DNA of 64,000 bases from Limisphaera sp. (GTDB lineage: Bacteria > Verrucomicrobiota > Verrucomicrobiia > Limisphaerales > Limisphaeraceae): contig JANWVC010000025.1 of assembly GCA_025057755.1 (NCBI GenBank), forward strand, positions 62,001 to 126,000. The letters are read 5' to 3'. The translations under genes and the position numbers were made by a program. How positions within the stretch are numbered: position 1 is the first letter of the stretch; every line of letters begins with the position of its first letter. Shown one piece after another: positions 1 to 8,004 of the stretch. The notes beneath the pieces are model-generated. The model was given only the letters and a program-made list of their open reading frames with translations, was not told the origin of the DNA and did not search any database.

Positions 1-1244
1 CCTCGGCGGCAGTGGGAACGTCAAACCTGCTTGCGACGAACGGACGGCTCGATGACACATCTGCGAGCGTAGCGGTGTTACCGTTCCTCATGTTGGAGCA
101 AACGTTTCAGCCCAATTGTGACCAGGCTTCCGATCCCGCGTTTTCATGCAGATCCGATTCCGTACCGTTCGCCCCAGGGAAGGCATGTGCGTCTCAGGAG
201 ACACCGGCTCCGGCCGAACTCGAACGACAGGTGGGTAATGGACAACGATCTAGGCCTTCGGACACTCCTGCCGATGCATCCGACCGCACTCCGATCGATC
301 CGGGACAGGGAGAGGGGCAAACAGAATCCGGACTGACCGTCATCTCGACAGCGGGTTTGGCGCGGGAATTGGGCCCGGCCAGAGAGTCAGACACCGCGTG
401 GTGCGACAGAGCCTGTTTGGCCTCGAACCCGGAGGGAGGCAGGGGCAAGTCGTCCTTTGACAACCCTGCGGCCCGGGGAAGCGAAAACCCGGAATCTGTT
501 GGAAGCGAAGGGTCGGCAGGTACCCCTCTTTTGAAGTTGGACACGTCACGATCTAACGAAACTGGTGAAGAGGGCGCGATGTCTCCTGACCGAAGCCTGC
601 AGCGGCTTCTGGATCAACATGGCACATCCTGTGCTGTGTGGCGAAATGCCATGAACAACACCGCGCAATCGCCGAAAGATGCCGAGTTGAATAAGCAGAA
701 TTTGCCGGACCATGGCATGACTCAGGCACATTCCTCTCCGGCGCCGGCCTCAGCCGTGGATGCCTCAACGCAACCGCGACTCTCGTCGGCCTCGGTGCAG
801 CTGTTGTTTCATGCATTCGAACGGACCTTCGACATTGTGCATCTTCATGCCACGCGATTGCGCGAAGCCGGCCCAGAGCAACTCCACGTGGTGATTAAGC
901 CTGGCGCAGGTGTGCAACTGTCGATGACCCTGCGGCAAGAAGGCGACCGGGTGCGTGCGGAGGTCTGGATGCACCGTGGGGACTTCGAGTTTTTCCAGCG
1001 GCATTGGCGGGAGCTTCAGGAACGTTGCGACAGCCGGGGCATTCAATTGGGAGACCTGCAACGACATCCGGATTTTCAATCGAATCAGCATCGCTCCGGA
1101 TACCGGCCGCCGGCAGGCGATTGGGCCGATCCTCTCAGTGCTGGGGCTTACGCGGAGTTTGCCCTGGCTGGTTCGCTGACGGAGCCGCCTGGCCGACGCG
1201 CCTTTCGGTCGGCCCGCCATCGCGGCTGGGAAACCTGGGCATAA
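1..1244 (+). CDS. fliK: Flagellar hook-length control protein FliK, C-terminal part (5' truncated by window)
   Basis: The reading frame is open to the left edge, so the GTG at 12 is probably not the true start. The first ~250 residues are low-complexity and polar (Ser/Asp/Gly/Pro rich), as in FliK central regions. The last ~130 residues contain a recognisable FliK C-terminal domain: LHVVIKPGAGVQLSMTLRQE followed by a helix-rich stretch ending RGIQLGDL, matching the family pattern of an L-x-V-x-L-x-P strand then a 'GIxLxxL' end. FliK measures hook length and triggers the FlhB specificity switch. Position directly before flgD and flgE supports the call. Its stop codon overlaps the flgD Shine-Dalgarno sequence, so the two are translationally close. 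Confidence 0.75.
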   Translation, partial: SAAVGTSNLLATNGRLDDTSASVAVLPFLMLEQTFQPNCDQASDPAFSCRSDSVPFAPGKACASQETPAPAELERQVGNGQRSRPSDTPADASDRTPIDPGQGEGQTESGLTVISTAGLARELGPARESDTAWCDRACLASNPEGGRGKSSFDNPAARGSENPESVGSEGSAGTPLLKLDTSRSNETGEEGAMSPDRSLQRLLDQHGTSCAVWRNAMNNTAQSPKDAELNKQNLPDHGMTQAHSSPAPASAVDASTQPRLSSASVQLLFHAFERTFDIVHLHATRLREAGPEQLHVVIKPGAGVQLSMTLRQEGDRVRAEVWMHRGDFEFFQRHWRELQERCDSRGIQLGDLQRHPDFQSNQHRSGYRPPAGDWADPLSAGAYAEFALAGSLTEPPGRRAFRSARHRGWETWA

Positions 1245-1261
1245 AGGAGGGCCTTGAACCG

Positions 1262-1699
1262 ATGAACCCGGTCCTCAACAATGCAGCGGTTCGGAACGAC
1301 CTGCTTGGTGCGGACGTGAACAGCCGCGTGCCGGTCAAGACGCTGTCGCAACAAGATTTTCTGAAGATTCTGGTGACCCAGATCACCAGTCAAAACCCGC
1401 TGCAACCCGATGCCGATCTGACCTCCATCACGCAAATGGCCCAGTTTACGGCATTGGAGCAGATGCGACAATTGCAGAGCGAGCTGCAGCGACTGGCCGA
1501 TGCCCAACAGCGCATGCGAGCAGCGGAACTGCTCGGGCGGAGGGTGACCTTGCAAGCGCCCGGCGCCGCCGAACCCATCAGGGGCCTGGTCGAGGCGGTT
1601 GAATTCGGCCCGACCGGACCGCTTTTGGTGGTTCAAGGTCAACGCTATTCCCTGGACCAAATCTTGTTCGTAACCCCTTCCATACAAGAGCAACCGTAG
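1262..1699 (+). CDS. flgD: Flagellar hook capping/scaffold protein FlgD (short form)
   Basis: FlgD caps the growing hook and guides FlgE polymerisation. I start at the ATG at 1262 because a strong AAAGGAGG lies 11 bases upstream; the longer ORF from 1004 overlaps fliK out of frame. The 145-residue product has the classical FlgD N-terminal signature: SQQDFLKILVTQITSQNPLQ, then MAQFTALEQM. The C-terminal ~50 residues (LLGRRVTLQAP...) form only a small beta region, so the FlgD Ig/tudor domains are much reduced compared with the ~220-residue enteric protein. Second gene of the flagellar operon. Confidence 0.9.
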   Translation: MNPVLNNAAVRNDLLGADVNSRVPVKTLSQQDFLKILVTQITSQNPLQPDADLTSITQMAQFTALEQMRQLQSELQRLADAQQRMRAAELLGRRVTLQAPGAAEPIRGLVEAVEFGPTGPLLVVQGQRYSLDQILFVTPSIQEQP

Positions 1700-1713
1700 C
1701 TTTTTAACGACCT

Positions 1714-2535
1714 ATGTTGCGATCTCTTAACTCCGGCATCATCGCTCTTCAGCAATTTCAAGAGCGCATGGACGTCATTGGCAACAACATTGCGAACGTA
1801 AACACGACCGGGTTCAAAAGTGCTCGCGTTGATTTTGCCGACACGTTTAGCCAAACCCTGGGCAATCAAGGCAACAGCCTGATGCAAATCGGGACCGGCG
1901 TCACCACGAGTGCCATCCGCAATCGTTTCACTCAGGGGGCCATCGCGCAAACTGGCTCCTTAACGGACCTCGCCATTTCGGGCCAGGGATTTTTCGTGGT
2001 GCGCAACAGCGCTACCGGGGCCGAGTATCTCACACGCGACGGCGCCTTCCAGTTGGACGCCAACGGATACCTGATCACGGCAGGCGGCTTGCGACTTCAA
2101 GGCTATGCCGACGCTGCATTGAGCACCATCGGCGATCTCCGCATTGACAACACCGGCGCCCCGGGCAACAGCACCGCAGCAGTGGCCTCTTTCACCATCG
2201 ACAGCAACGGGTTGATCCGGGTTCGACTGGCAGACGGCACCGAGTTCATCCGAGGCCAGGTCCTGCTGCAAAACGTGCAGAATCCACACGCCCTGGCCAA
2301 GGAAGGACAGAATCTGTATTCGAACATAGCTGCTGCGGGACCGTTGGCGCGACCTCAGCCGCCTGGCACCAGTGGGGTTGGTACTGTGGTGAGCGGGGCT
2401 TTGGAACTGTCCAATGTCGACCTGGCTCAGGAATTCTCGACGCTCATCACCACCCAGCGTGCGTTCCAAGCCGGGGCCCGCGTGGTGACCACCAGCGACG
2501 AGATTCTGGCTGAAGTCGTGAACCTCAAGCGGTGA
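1714..2535 (+). CDS. flgE: Flagellar hook protein FlgE (short)
   Basis: A 273-residue member of the FlgE/FlgF/FlgG rod-hook family. The N-terminal rod signature is MLRSLNSGIIALQQFQERMD then NNIANVNTTGFKSARVDF. The middle has the hook-type region LAISGQGFFVV. The C-terminus has GALELSNVDLAQEFSTLI and TTQRAFQAGARVV, the coiled-coil that packs with the N-terminal helix. I call it FlgE rather than FlgG because it directly follows flgD. At 273 residues it is shorter than the usual ~400-residue hook protein and lacks most of the variable outer domain, so FlgG-like use cannot be excluded from sequence alone. Confidence 0.8.
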   Translation: MLRSLNSGIIALQQFQERMDVIGNNIANVNTTGFKSARVDFADTFSQTLGNQGNSLMQIGTGVTTSAIRNRFTQGAIAQTGSLTDLAISGQGFFVVRNSATGAEYLTRDGAFQLDANGYLITAGGLRLQGYADAALSTIGDLRIDNTGAPGNSTAAVASFTIDSNGLIRVRLADGTEFIRGQVLLQNVQNPHALAKEGQNLYSNIAAAGPLARPQPPGTSGVGTVVSGALELSNVDLAQEFSTLITTQRAFQAGARVVTTSDEILAEVVNLKR

Positions 2536-2545
2536 GGAACAGCCC

Positions 2546-3088
2546 ATGCCGGAGAAAGCTGAGAACATTTCCAACACGGAAGCCGGAAATGATACTCCGG
2601 CCGAGAAGCACAGCGGCGCCGGTTGGGTGGCGTGGTTGCCCCTGCTGGTGATGGTCGTGCTCATGCCCGTGCTGGCCTATGCCATGACCACGTTTGTGCT
2701 TGTGCCCCGACTGCAACAAAGCCTCGGCACGGCTCCAGCAGCTGAACCGAGCGATTCAAAAACCGCCAAGGCGAAGAAGGAGGGACCGCGCGAAACCGTG
2801 ACCATGAATAAATTGCTGGTCAATGTGGCCGGTACGATGGGCTCGCGCTATCTGCTGGTGAGTCTGGCAGCTGTCAGTCGGCACCCGGAGTTCCGGGCCA
2901 AAATGCAGGAACATGATGCCCAATTGCGGGATGTCGCCTGCGGGATCCTGGCCACCAAAACCCTGGCCGAGCTCGAGAAGCCGGGTGCTCGCAACTTGGT
3001 GCGCACGGAATTGATCAACGCGTTTAACAACGTCCTTGGCGACGCGATGGTGGAGGAGATTTACCTCACCGAGTTTGCCATTCAGTAG
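2546..3088 (+). CDS. fliL: Flagellar basal body-associated protein FliL
   Basis: A single-pass inner-membrane protein that surrounds the stator at the basal body. The 180-residue product has a short polar cytoplasmic N-terminus, one transmembrane helix (about residues 28-52, WVAWLPLLVMVVLMPVLAYA), a charged linker, and a periplasmic FliL domain. That domain carries RYLLVSLAAVSRHPEF and ends with FNNVLGDAMVEEIYLTEFAIQ, matching the family end '...I..V.FTEFVVQ'. It starts 10 bases after the flgE stop with GAGG-type ribosome binding sequence overlapping that stop. Its usual neighbour fliM follows. Confidence 0.9.
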   Translation: MPEKAENISNTEAGNDTPAEKHSGAGWVAWLPLLVMVVLMPVLAYAMTTFVLVPRLQQSLGTAPAAEPSDSKTAKAKKEGPRETVTMNKLLVNVAGTMGSRYLLVSLAAVSRHPEFRAKMQEHDAQLRDVACGILATKTLAELEKPGARNLVRTELINAFNNVLGDAMVEEIYLTEFAIQ

Positions 3089-3116
3089 GGAGCCAAGCCT
3101 CTGGCAGGTTGGGTCG

Positions 3117-4079
3117 ATGAATGTGCTTCAGTCAGATTCTGAACATGCGCCCCAAGTCGAGGCTGTCGAAGTCTTGACGCCCCGGGGGCGCCGCCTGCGG
3201 CTGCCACGCGAGCAGGTTCGGGCTTGGGATTTTCGGCAGTCCGGATTTCTCGCGCCCAGCGAGCTGCGCCGAATCCGCCTTCGGCACGAACAGTTTTTAC
3301 GGTCTCTGGCGGCGCGTTTGGCAGTATTGCTGCGCATTGAATTCGCGCTGCATATCGATCGTGTCGGCATTGTCAGCTATCAAAAGTTTACGGAAGGCTT
3401 GCCTCAACCGACTCATATTACCCTGTTCCGCGTCGATCCGTTGAAAGGCGTGGGTCTGCTGGCCATGCCCCCGCGCTTGGGGCTGGCGCTCGTGGATCGT
3501 CTCTTGGGCGGCATGGGATTGCCACCCGAGGCTGATCGCGAACTGAGCGAGATCGAAGGGGCGTTGCTGGATCAGATTCAACAACTGATTTTGAACGAAT
3601 GGTGTTTACACTGGCCCGAGATGCGGGAATTGCGTCCCGCGATTCTGGGCCATGAGACCAACAGCCGGTTTTTGCAAACCGCGCCTCCGGATGCAGCCGT
3701 TCTGGTTTTGAGCCTCAAGGGTGGCCCCGGCGAGTACCGCGAGACGCTGCAGATGGCCTTCCCCTACATGACGCTGGAGCCCTTGACGCGGCTGCTGGCG
3801 CCTCCCTTGGGCGGCGACCGAACCCCTCCGGCCGCGCGCGCGGAAGTTCAGTGGAAGGCCGAGTTTAGTGACTTGCCGGTTCCGGTGTCCGTGGAATGGA
3901 CCGGTCTTCAAATGAACGCAGGGGACCTGGGCCGATTGCGGCCCGGCAGTTTGCTACTGCTGGATGGATCCGCTCTATCGGTCCGACTCCGGCTGAACGG
4001 GGTGCCGCGCTTCTTAGGTCGGCCAGGCATCAAAGGTGGTCGCTGGGCCGTAGAATTGAAAGCGCCTATATCCAGTTGA
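3117..4079 (+). CDS. fliM: Flagellar motor switch protein FliM
   Basis: A C-ring switch component. The ATG at 3117 gives 320 residues, the usual length; the longer ORF from 3036 overlaps fliL out of frame. The N-terminal motif WDFRQSGFLAPSELRRIRLR corresponds to the family 'YDFRRPD...' helix. The CheC-like middle domain follows, with MPPRLGLALVDRLLGGMG and the 'EIE' turn (RELSEIEGALLDQIQ). A C-terminal SpoA (FliN-like) domain lies at about 240-320. The N-terminal 'LSQ-EIDALL' CheY-phosphate-binding helix seen in most FliM proteins is not present; only VEAVEVL occurs there. This suggests altered or absent CheY control of rotation. Confidence 0.93.
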   Translation: MNVLQSDSEHAPQVEAVEVLTPRGRRLRLPREQVRAWDFRQSGFLAPSELRRIRLRHEQFLRSLAARLAVLLRIEFALHIDRVGIVSYQKFTEGLPQPTHITLFRVDPLKGVGLLAMPPRLGLALVDRLLGGMGLPPEADRELSEIEGALLDQIQQLILNEWCLHWPEMRELRPAILGHETNSRFLQTAPPDAAVLVLSLKGGPGEYRETLQMAFPYMTLEPLTRLLAPPLGGDRTPPAARAEVQWKAEFSDLPVPVSVEWTGLQMNAGDLGRLRPGSLLLLDGSALSVRLRLNGVPRFLGRPGIKGGRWAVELKAPISS

Positions 4080-4088
4080 TCAACGACC

Positions 4089-4358
4089 ATGAATGCGACC
4101 CTTCCGCTTCCGCAGAATCTCGATTTGGTGCTCGATGTGCCGGTGAATCTCAGCATTGAACTGGGCGGGTGTCAGCTACCCATGCGGGAAGTCCTGCAGC
4201 TCCAGATCGGATCGGTGGTACAGTTGGACAAACCTGCCGACGCTCCGGTGGACCTCACCGTCAATGGCAAGCTGATTGCCCGAGGCGAGGTCGTGGTCAT
4301 CGAGGATCGGTTTGGCGTCAAAATCACGGAAGTGGTGGCGGGTTCCGCATCGAGCTGA
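4089..4358 (+). CDS. fliN: Flagellar motor switch protein FliN (minimal SpoA domain)
   Basis: An 89-residue protein that is almost only the SpoA/FliN domain. Motifs are LVLDVPVNLSIELGGCQLPM, REVLQLQIGSVVQLDKPADAP, VNGKLIARGEVVVIEDRFGV and KITEVV, all in the canonical order. It forms the base of the C-ring and binds FliH. It lies 9 bases after the fliM stop. No N-terminal extension (as in FliY) and no CheC domain are fused to it. Confidence 0.93.
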   Translation: MNATLPLPQNLDLVLDVPVNLSIELGGCQLPMREVLQLQIGSVVQLDKPADAPVDLTVNGKLIARGEVVVIEDRFGVKITEVVAGSASS

Positions 4359-4407
4359 ACCCTCGGTGCCGCACGGGGCGTGGCCTTCAAGATCTTCCTC
4401 ACGACGG

Positions 4408-4899
4408 ATGCGAGCCCTGATCTTGCAAATTCGGACCTGGCAAATACCTCTGCTGCTATGGGGCGCCGGCCTGGTTCCTCCAACAGCGGCTGAAACCCTG
4501 CGTGCGCCCAACGAGCTGGTCCCGCCGGCTGCACCGCTACCGGACCTTGGCGAGGCGCTGATCCGGGTCGCGGTCGCCTTGGCAATCGTGTTGACTCTCT
4601 TTGCCTTCGGTGTGTGGCTGTTTCGAAACTGGCAGCGGATGGTGGGGCCACGGCCTGGCCCTAAGCTTCGGGTATTGGAAGTGCGGCCATTAGGTGGCCG
4701 ACAGACGTTGTACGTGGTGGCTTATGAACAGGAGCGACTGCTGTTGGCTGCGTCGCCGCAGGGTGTCAGTTTGTTGACCCACTTGCCGCCGGACGGGGAC
4801 GCTTGCTCATCCGAAGCGCGGCTTGGGGCCAAATCGGCCCATCGGCACTCCGGCATCTTTTCAGCGATTTGGGGACGGGCTCAGTCCTGGAGATTATGA
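4408..4899 (+). CDS. fliO: Flagellar biosynthesis protein FliO
   Basis: FliO is an assembly chaperone for the FliPQR export gate. I chose the ATG at 4408 (163 residues), which gives a hydrophobic N-terminal signal-like segment (LLLWGAGLVPPTAAE), then a transmembrane helix (LIRVAVALAIVLTLFAFGVWLF, about residues 50-71). The cytoplasmic FliO domain follows, with KLRVLEVRPLGGRQTLYVVA and RLLLAASPQGVSLLTHL. The end of the gene overlaps the fliP start as ATGA. FliO is poorly conserved in sequence, so identification rests on topology, the 'LGGRQxLYVV' strand and position between fliN and fliP. Confidence 0.87.
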   Translation: MRALILQIRTWQIPLLLWGAGLVPPTAAETLRAPNELVPPAAPLPDLGEALIRVAVALAIVLTLFAFGVWLFRNWQRMVGPRPGPKLRVLEVRPLGGRQTLYVVAYEQERLLLAASPQGVSLLTHLPPDGDACSSEARLGAKSAHRHSGIFSAIWGRAQSWRL

Positions 4900-5723
4900 A
4901 CGGGGTGCACACGGCTCGGGGCCTCAGGGGAGGGGACAGGTGGCGGGCGCCCTGCATGCGGGCGCGCCCGCTGTCGCTAGGGTTGTTGGGCATTTGGATG
5001 TTCCTGGGCCTTTGCCAGAGCTTGGCCCAGAGCACCAATTTGGTCACCGGCTTTGGGCCGATTCAGATCACCGTAGGCAGCCAGAACGCACCCCAAGACA
5101 TTGATGTGGCATTAAAGGTTCTGCTGGTCATTACGCTGCTTTCGCTGGCCCCGGCGATTTTGCTGTTGATGACCTGTTTCACGCGAGTGGTTATTGTCCT
5201 TTCCTTTGTCCGCACTGCACTGCAGTTGCAGGGCACACCGGCCAACCAGATTATTATCGGATTGTCTCTATTCATTACCTGGTTTGTGATGGCCCCGGTT
5301 TGGGAACGAATCCATGAGGAGGCTCTGGCCCCATACCAGGCCCGACAAATTTCAGCCGAGGCAGCGCTCGAGCGTACCGCCGCGCATCTGCGAGCCTTCA
5401 TGTTGGCCCAGACTCGACCCAAAGACGTGGAATTGTTCATGACGATGGCACGCTTGGGGCCAACCGCGCCGGAGCAGCTGCCTCTACGAGTGGTCATACC
5501 CGCGTACGTGCTGAGCGAGTTGCGAACGGCCTTTCAGATGGGGTTCCTCATCTTTGTGCCTTTTATTTTGATTGACCTGGTTGTGGCCACGGTACTGATG
5601 AGCATGGGCATGATGATGATGCCTCCCATGATGATCTCACTGCCCCTGAAGCTGCTGTTGTTTGTTCTCGTGGACGGGTGGAGCCTCGTGGTCCAATCGC
5701 TGGTCCGCAGTCTCGGGATGTGA
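4896..5723 (+). CDS. fliP: Flagellar export gate protein FliP
   Basis: A core membrane subunit of the flagellar type III export gate. Motifs are LSLAPAILLLMTCFTRVVIV, RTALQLQGTPANQIIIGLSL, FMTMARLGPTAPEQLPLRVV, PAYVLSELRTAFQMGF and MGMMMMPPMMISLPLKLLLF, all diagnostic. The start at 4896 overlaps fliO by ATGA. The ATG at 4956 is a serious alternative because it puts a clean signal peptide (MRARPLSLGLLGIWMFLG...SLAQ) at the N-terminus, as FliP normally has a cleaved signal sequence. Four transmembrane helices follow. Confidence 0.95.
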   Translation: MNGVHTARGLRGGDRWRAPCMRARPLSLGLLGIWMFLGLCQSLAQSTNLVTGFGPIQITVGSQNAPQDIDVALKVLLVITLLSLAPAILLLMTCFTRVVIVLSFVRTALQLQGTPANQIIIGLSLFITWFVMAPVWERIHEEALAPYQARQISAEAALERTAAHLRAFMLAQTRPKDVELFMTMARLGPTAPEQLPLRVVIPAYVLSELRTAFQMGFLIFVPFILIDLVVATVLMSMGMMMMPPMMISLPLKLLLFVLVDGWSLVVQSLVRSLGM

Positions 5724-5734
5724 AGCGAAGCGCC

Positions 5735-6004
5735 ATGAATCCAGAATTTGCGGTCGAACTGTTGCGGACGATGATTTTCCAAGCTTTGCTACTGGCTGCG
5801 CCTGTGTTGTTCGCCGCGATGCTGGTAGGCCTGGCAGTCAGCCTTTTTCAAGCTGTCACGACGATTCATGAACACACGCTGACGTTCGTGCCAAAAGCGC
5901 TGGCGGTGGTGGGAGTGCTGCTGTTGCTGATGCCCTGGATGGTGCGGATGTTGATAGACTTCACCGTCGCAGTCATCGAGCGGCTTCCTCAAATGACCTC
6001 TTGA
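5735..6004 (+). CDS. fliQ: Flagellar export gate protein FliQ
   Basis: An 89-residue protein with two hydrophobic hairpin helices, the standard FliQ form. Motifs are LLAAPVLFAAMLVGLAVSLF then QAVTTIHEHTLTFVPKALAV, the canonical 'QA.T.I.E.TLTFVPK' loop that plugs the export gate. I chose the ATG at 5735 because it restores the normal length; the ORF from 5678 overlaps fliP out of frame. It lies between fliP and fliR. Confidence 0.95.
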   Translation: MNPEFAVELLRTMIFQALLLAAPVLFAAMLVGLAVSLFQAVTTIHEHTLTFVPKALAVVGVLLLLMPWMVRMLIDFTVAVIERLPQMTS

Positions 6005-6007
6005 GGC

Positions 6008-6784
6008 ATGGCTCCGGCGCTGGAAATTCAAGCGGTCAATTGGTGTCTGGTGTTCTTACGGGTGGGGGCGTTTCTCCACGTGCTGCCGTTCTTTTCGTCC
6101 ATCCAGTTTCCCGTTGTGCTCCGCGTGGCATTGGCGGCTTTTGTAGCGTTGTTCTTGGGCCCTTTTCTGCCCCCACTTACAGTGGATCCGCTGAGCATAC
6201 TTGAGCTGGTTCAAGTGATGGCCGCAGAGGTGGCCATTGGCCTGGTGCTGGGGTTCGTCGCGCGCATGGTTTTCTACGCAGTGGATTTGGCAGGTCACGT
6301 GGTTGGTCTTGAGACCGGCCTGCAATTGGGCTCGCTGCTGGACCCGTTTCAGCGGCAAACGGTGGGTCCGCCTGGTTTAATTCTCTTCCTGCTTGCAGCC
6401 GTTGTGATGCTGACGCTGGATTTGCATCATTGGATGCTGGCAGGTTTTTGGCGTACGTACTCCGTGTTACCCGTAGGAACGGTGCATTTGACGGCCGGGT
6501 TGTTTGAAGCCATGGTGCGTCACACTGCGTTGATTTTCACGGTCGCTCTACAGATGGCCGCGCCTGTGATGGCTGTGTCTTTTGTCATCTTGTTGGTTTT
6601 CAGCCTGCTCAGCCGCGCGGTGCCGCAGATGAACGTGTTTGCCGAGAGTTTTGCCTTTCGCATTGCAGGCGGGTTGCTGGTGTTTGCGCTCACGCTGCAT
6701 CTGACGGCCCAGTACGTGTTCAATTATCTACATCGGCTGCCGGACGATCTGTTGATCATGGCCCGTTTGTTGCAGGGGCAGTGA
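6008..6784 (+). CDS. fliR: Flagellar export gate protein FliR
   Basis: A 258-residue polytopic protein with the FliR pattern. An early amphipathic-hydrophobic start (FLRVGAFLHVLPFF) is followed by the conserved VAIGLVLGFVARMVFYAVDLAGHVVGLETG and a C-terminal NVFAESFAFRIAGGLLVFALTL. It starts 4 bases after the fliQ stop. FliR completes the FliP5Q4R1 gate and contacts FlhB, encoded next. Confidence 0.95.
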   Translation: MAPALEIQAVNWCLVFLRVGAFLHVLPFFSSIQFPVVLRVALAAFVALFLGPFLPPLTVDPLSILELVQVMAAEVAIGLVLGFVARMVFYAVDLAGHVVGLETGLQLGSLLDPFQRQTVGPPGLILFLLAAVVMLTLDLHHWMLAGFWRTYSVLPVGTVHLTAGLFEAMVRHTALIFTVALQMAAPVMAVSFVILLVFSLLSRAVPQMNVFAESFAFRIAGGLLVFALTLHLTAQYVFNYLHRLPDDLLIMARLLQGQ

Positions 6785-6823
6785 CCGCAACGCAGCGCAT
6801 TCCAATCAGACGATCGGGTTCTC

Positions 6824-7939
6824 ATGGCCGAGCACACGGGCGAAAAAACGGAGCAACCGACGCCGCGTCGGATGGAAGAGGCGCTCAAGCGGGGTCAGAT
6901 CGCCCGCAGCGCTGAGTTACAAACGGCATTTGTGCTGCTGGGAGGCGGCGTCGCGCTGAGCTTTGCAGGCCGTGAGGTATGGGGCCGAATGGTGTCTAGT
7001 GCTGCGGGCGTGCTGGGGCATCTACATGATACACCGTTGAATCCGGACACATTGCCGGCACAGGCGGTCGCGGCCTGTTGGATCCTGGCGCAATGCACAG
7101 CGCCATTGGTCCTGGGCGCCGTGCTCGCCGGGTTGGTAGCCGGAGCGATTCAAAACCGCTTTAACACTGCACCGGAAGCGCTCACGCCCGACTGGTCGCG
7201 GTTGAACCCGATCACGGGACTGGGCCGGATTTTTTCCTGGCGTCAGTGGCCTGTGACCGGTCTGGCGGTGGCGAAGCTTGCCGTCATTTTGGGCCTGACG
7301 ATCACGGAGCTGCGTGCGGTGGCGTCCGATCCTATCTTTGCCACCTCGGTCAGTGTCGGGCGATTGGCCGGTTTTTTGGGAGAGACTGCCTTGCGTTTCC
7401 TCATGCGGGTGGCGCTGGTGCTCCTGGCGTTGGCAGTAGTGGACTATGCCTATCAATCCTGGCGGAGGCGCCGCGACCTCATGATGACCCGCGAGGAACT
7501 CAAGGAAGAACTTAAACACACCGAGGGGAATCCGTTGATAAAGGCAGCCCGACGGCGTCGGCGAACCTTGACACGGGCACAGGCGCACGCATGGGTGCCC
7601 AAGGCAGATGTGGTGGTGACCAACCCCACTCACGTGGCGGTAGCGTTGCGATACGATCGCCGTACCATGCGAGCGCCGCGGGTGGTGGCCAAAGGGCTTC
7701 GGCTCCAAGCATTGCAGATCCGGGAGATCGCGCGGCTGCACCATGTGCCGATTGTGGAAAATCCGCCGCTGGCACGTCTGCTTTACCGCCATACGCCATT
7801 GGGCGGGGAAATCCCTGCATCCTTGTATGCCGCCGTCGCTGAGGTGCTGGCTTGGGTTTACCGCATCAATCGTTACCGATATTACCTGGAGGAACAGGAG
7901 GCCGGGGCCGTTGGCAGCTCGGGATCCGTATCCAATTGA
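6824..7939 (+). CDS. flhB: Flagellar export switch protein FlhB
   Basis: The substrate-specificity switch of the flagellar export apparatus. The N-terminus has the signature GEKTEQPTPRRMEEALKRGQ. Four transmembrane helices cover about residues 30-210. The linker SWRRRRDLMMTREELKEELK leads into the cytoplasmic domain, which contains the autocleavage site VVVTNPTHVAVALRYD (NPTH, cleavage between N and P). The 371-residue length is normal. It is the last gene of the flagellar cluster here; flhA, flhF and the filament genes are not in the window. Confidence 0.97.
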   Translation: MAEHTGEKTEQPTPRRMEEALKRGQIARSAELQTAFVLLGGGVALSFAGREVWGRMVSSAAGVLGHLHDTPLNPDTLPAQAVAACWILAQCTAPLVLGAVLAGLVAGAIQNRFNTAPEALTPDWSRLNPITGLGRIFSWRQWPVTGLAVAKLAVILGLTITELRAVASDPIFATSVSVGRLAGFLGETALRFLMRVALVLLALAVVDYAYQSWRRRRDLMMTREELKEELKHTEGNPLIKAARRRRRTLTRAQAHAWVPKADVVVTNPTHVAVALRYDRRTMRAPRVVAKGLRLQALQIREIARLHHVPIVENPPLARLLYRHTPLGGEIPASLYAAVAEVLAWVYRINRYRYYLEEQEAGAVGSSGSVSN

Positions 7940-8004
7940 TCTGCCCTGTGTCTTGAAACGCCTTTCGGTTTGAGTTGCCGCGCCAACGGACCCATGTTTG
8001 GGGC

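Noticed and set aside
1960-2664. 234-codon minus ORF
   Set aside because: Antisense shadow of flgE and fliL.
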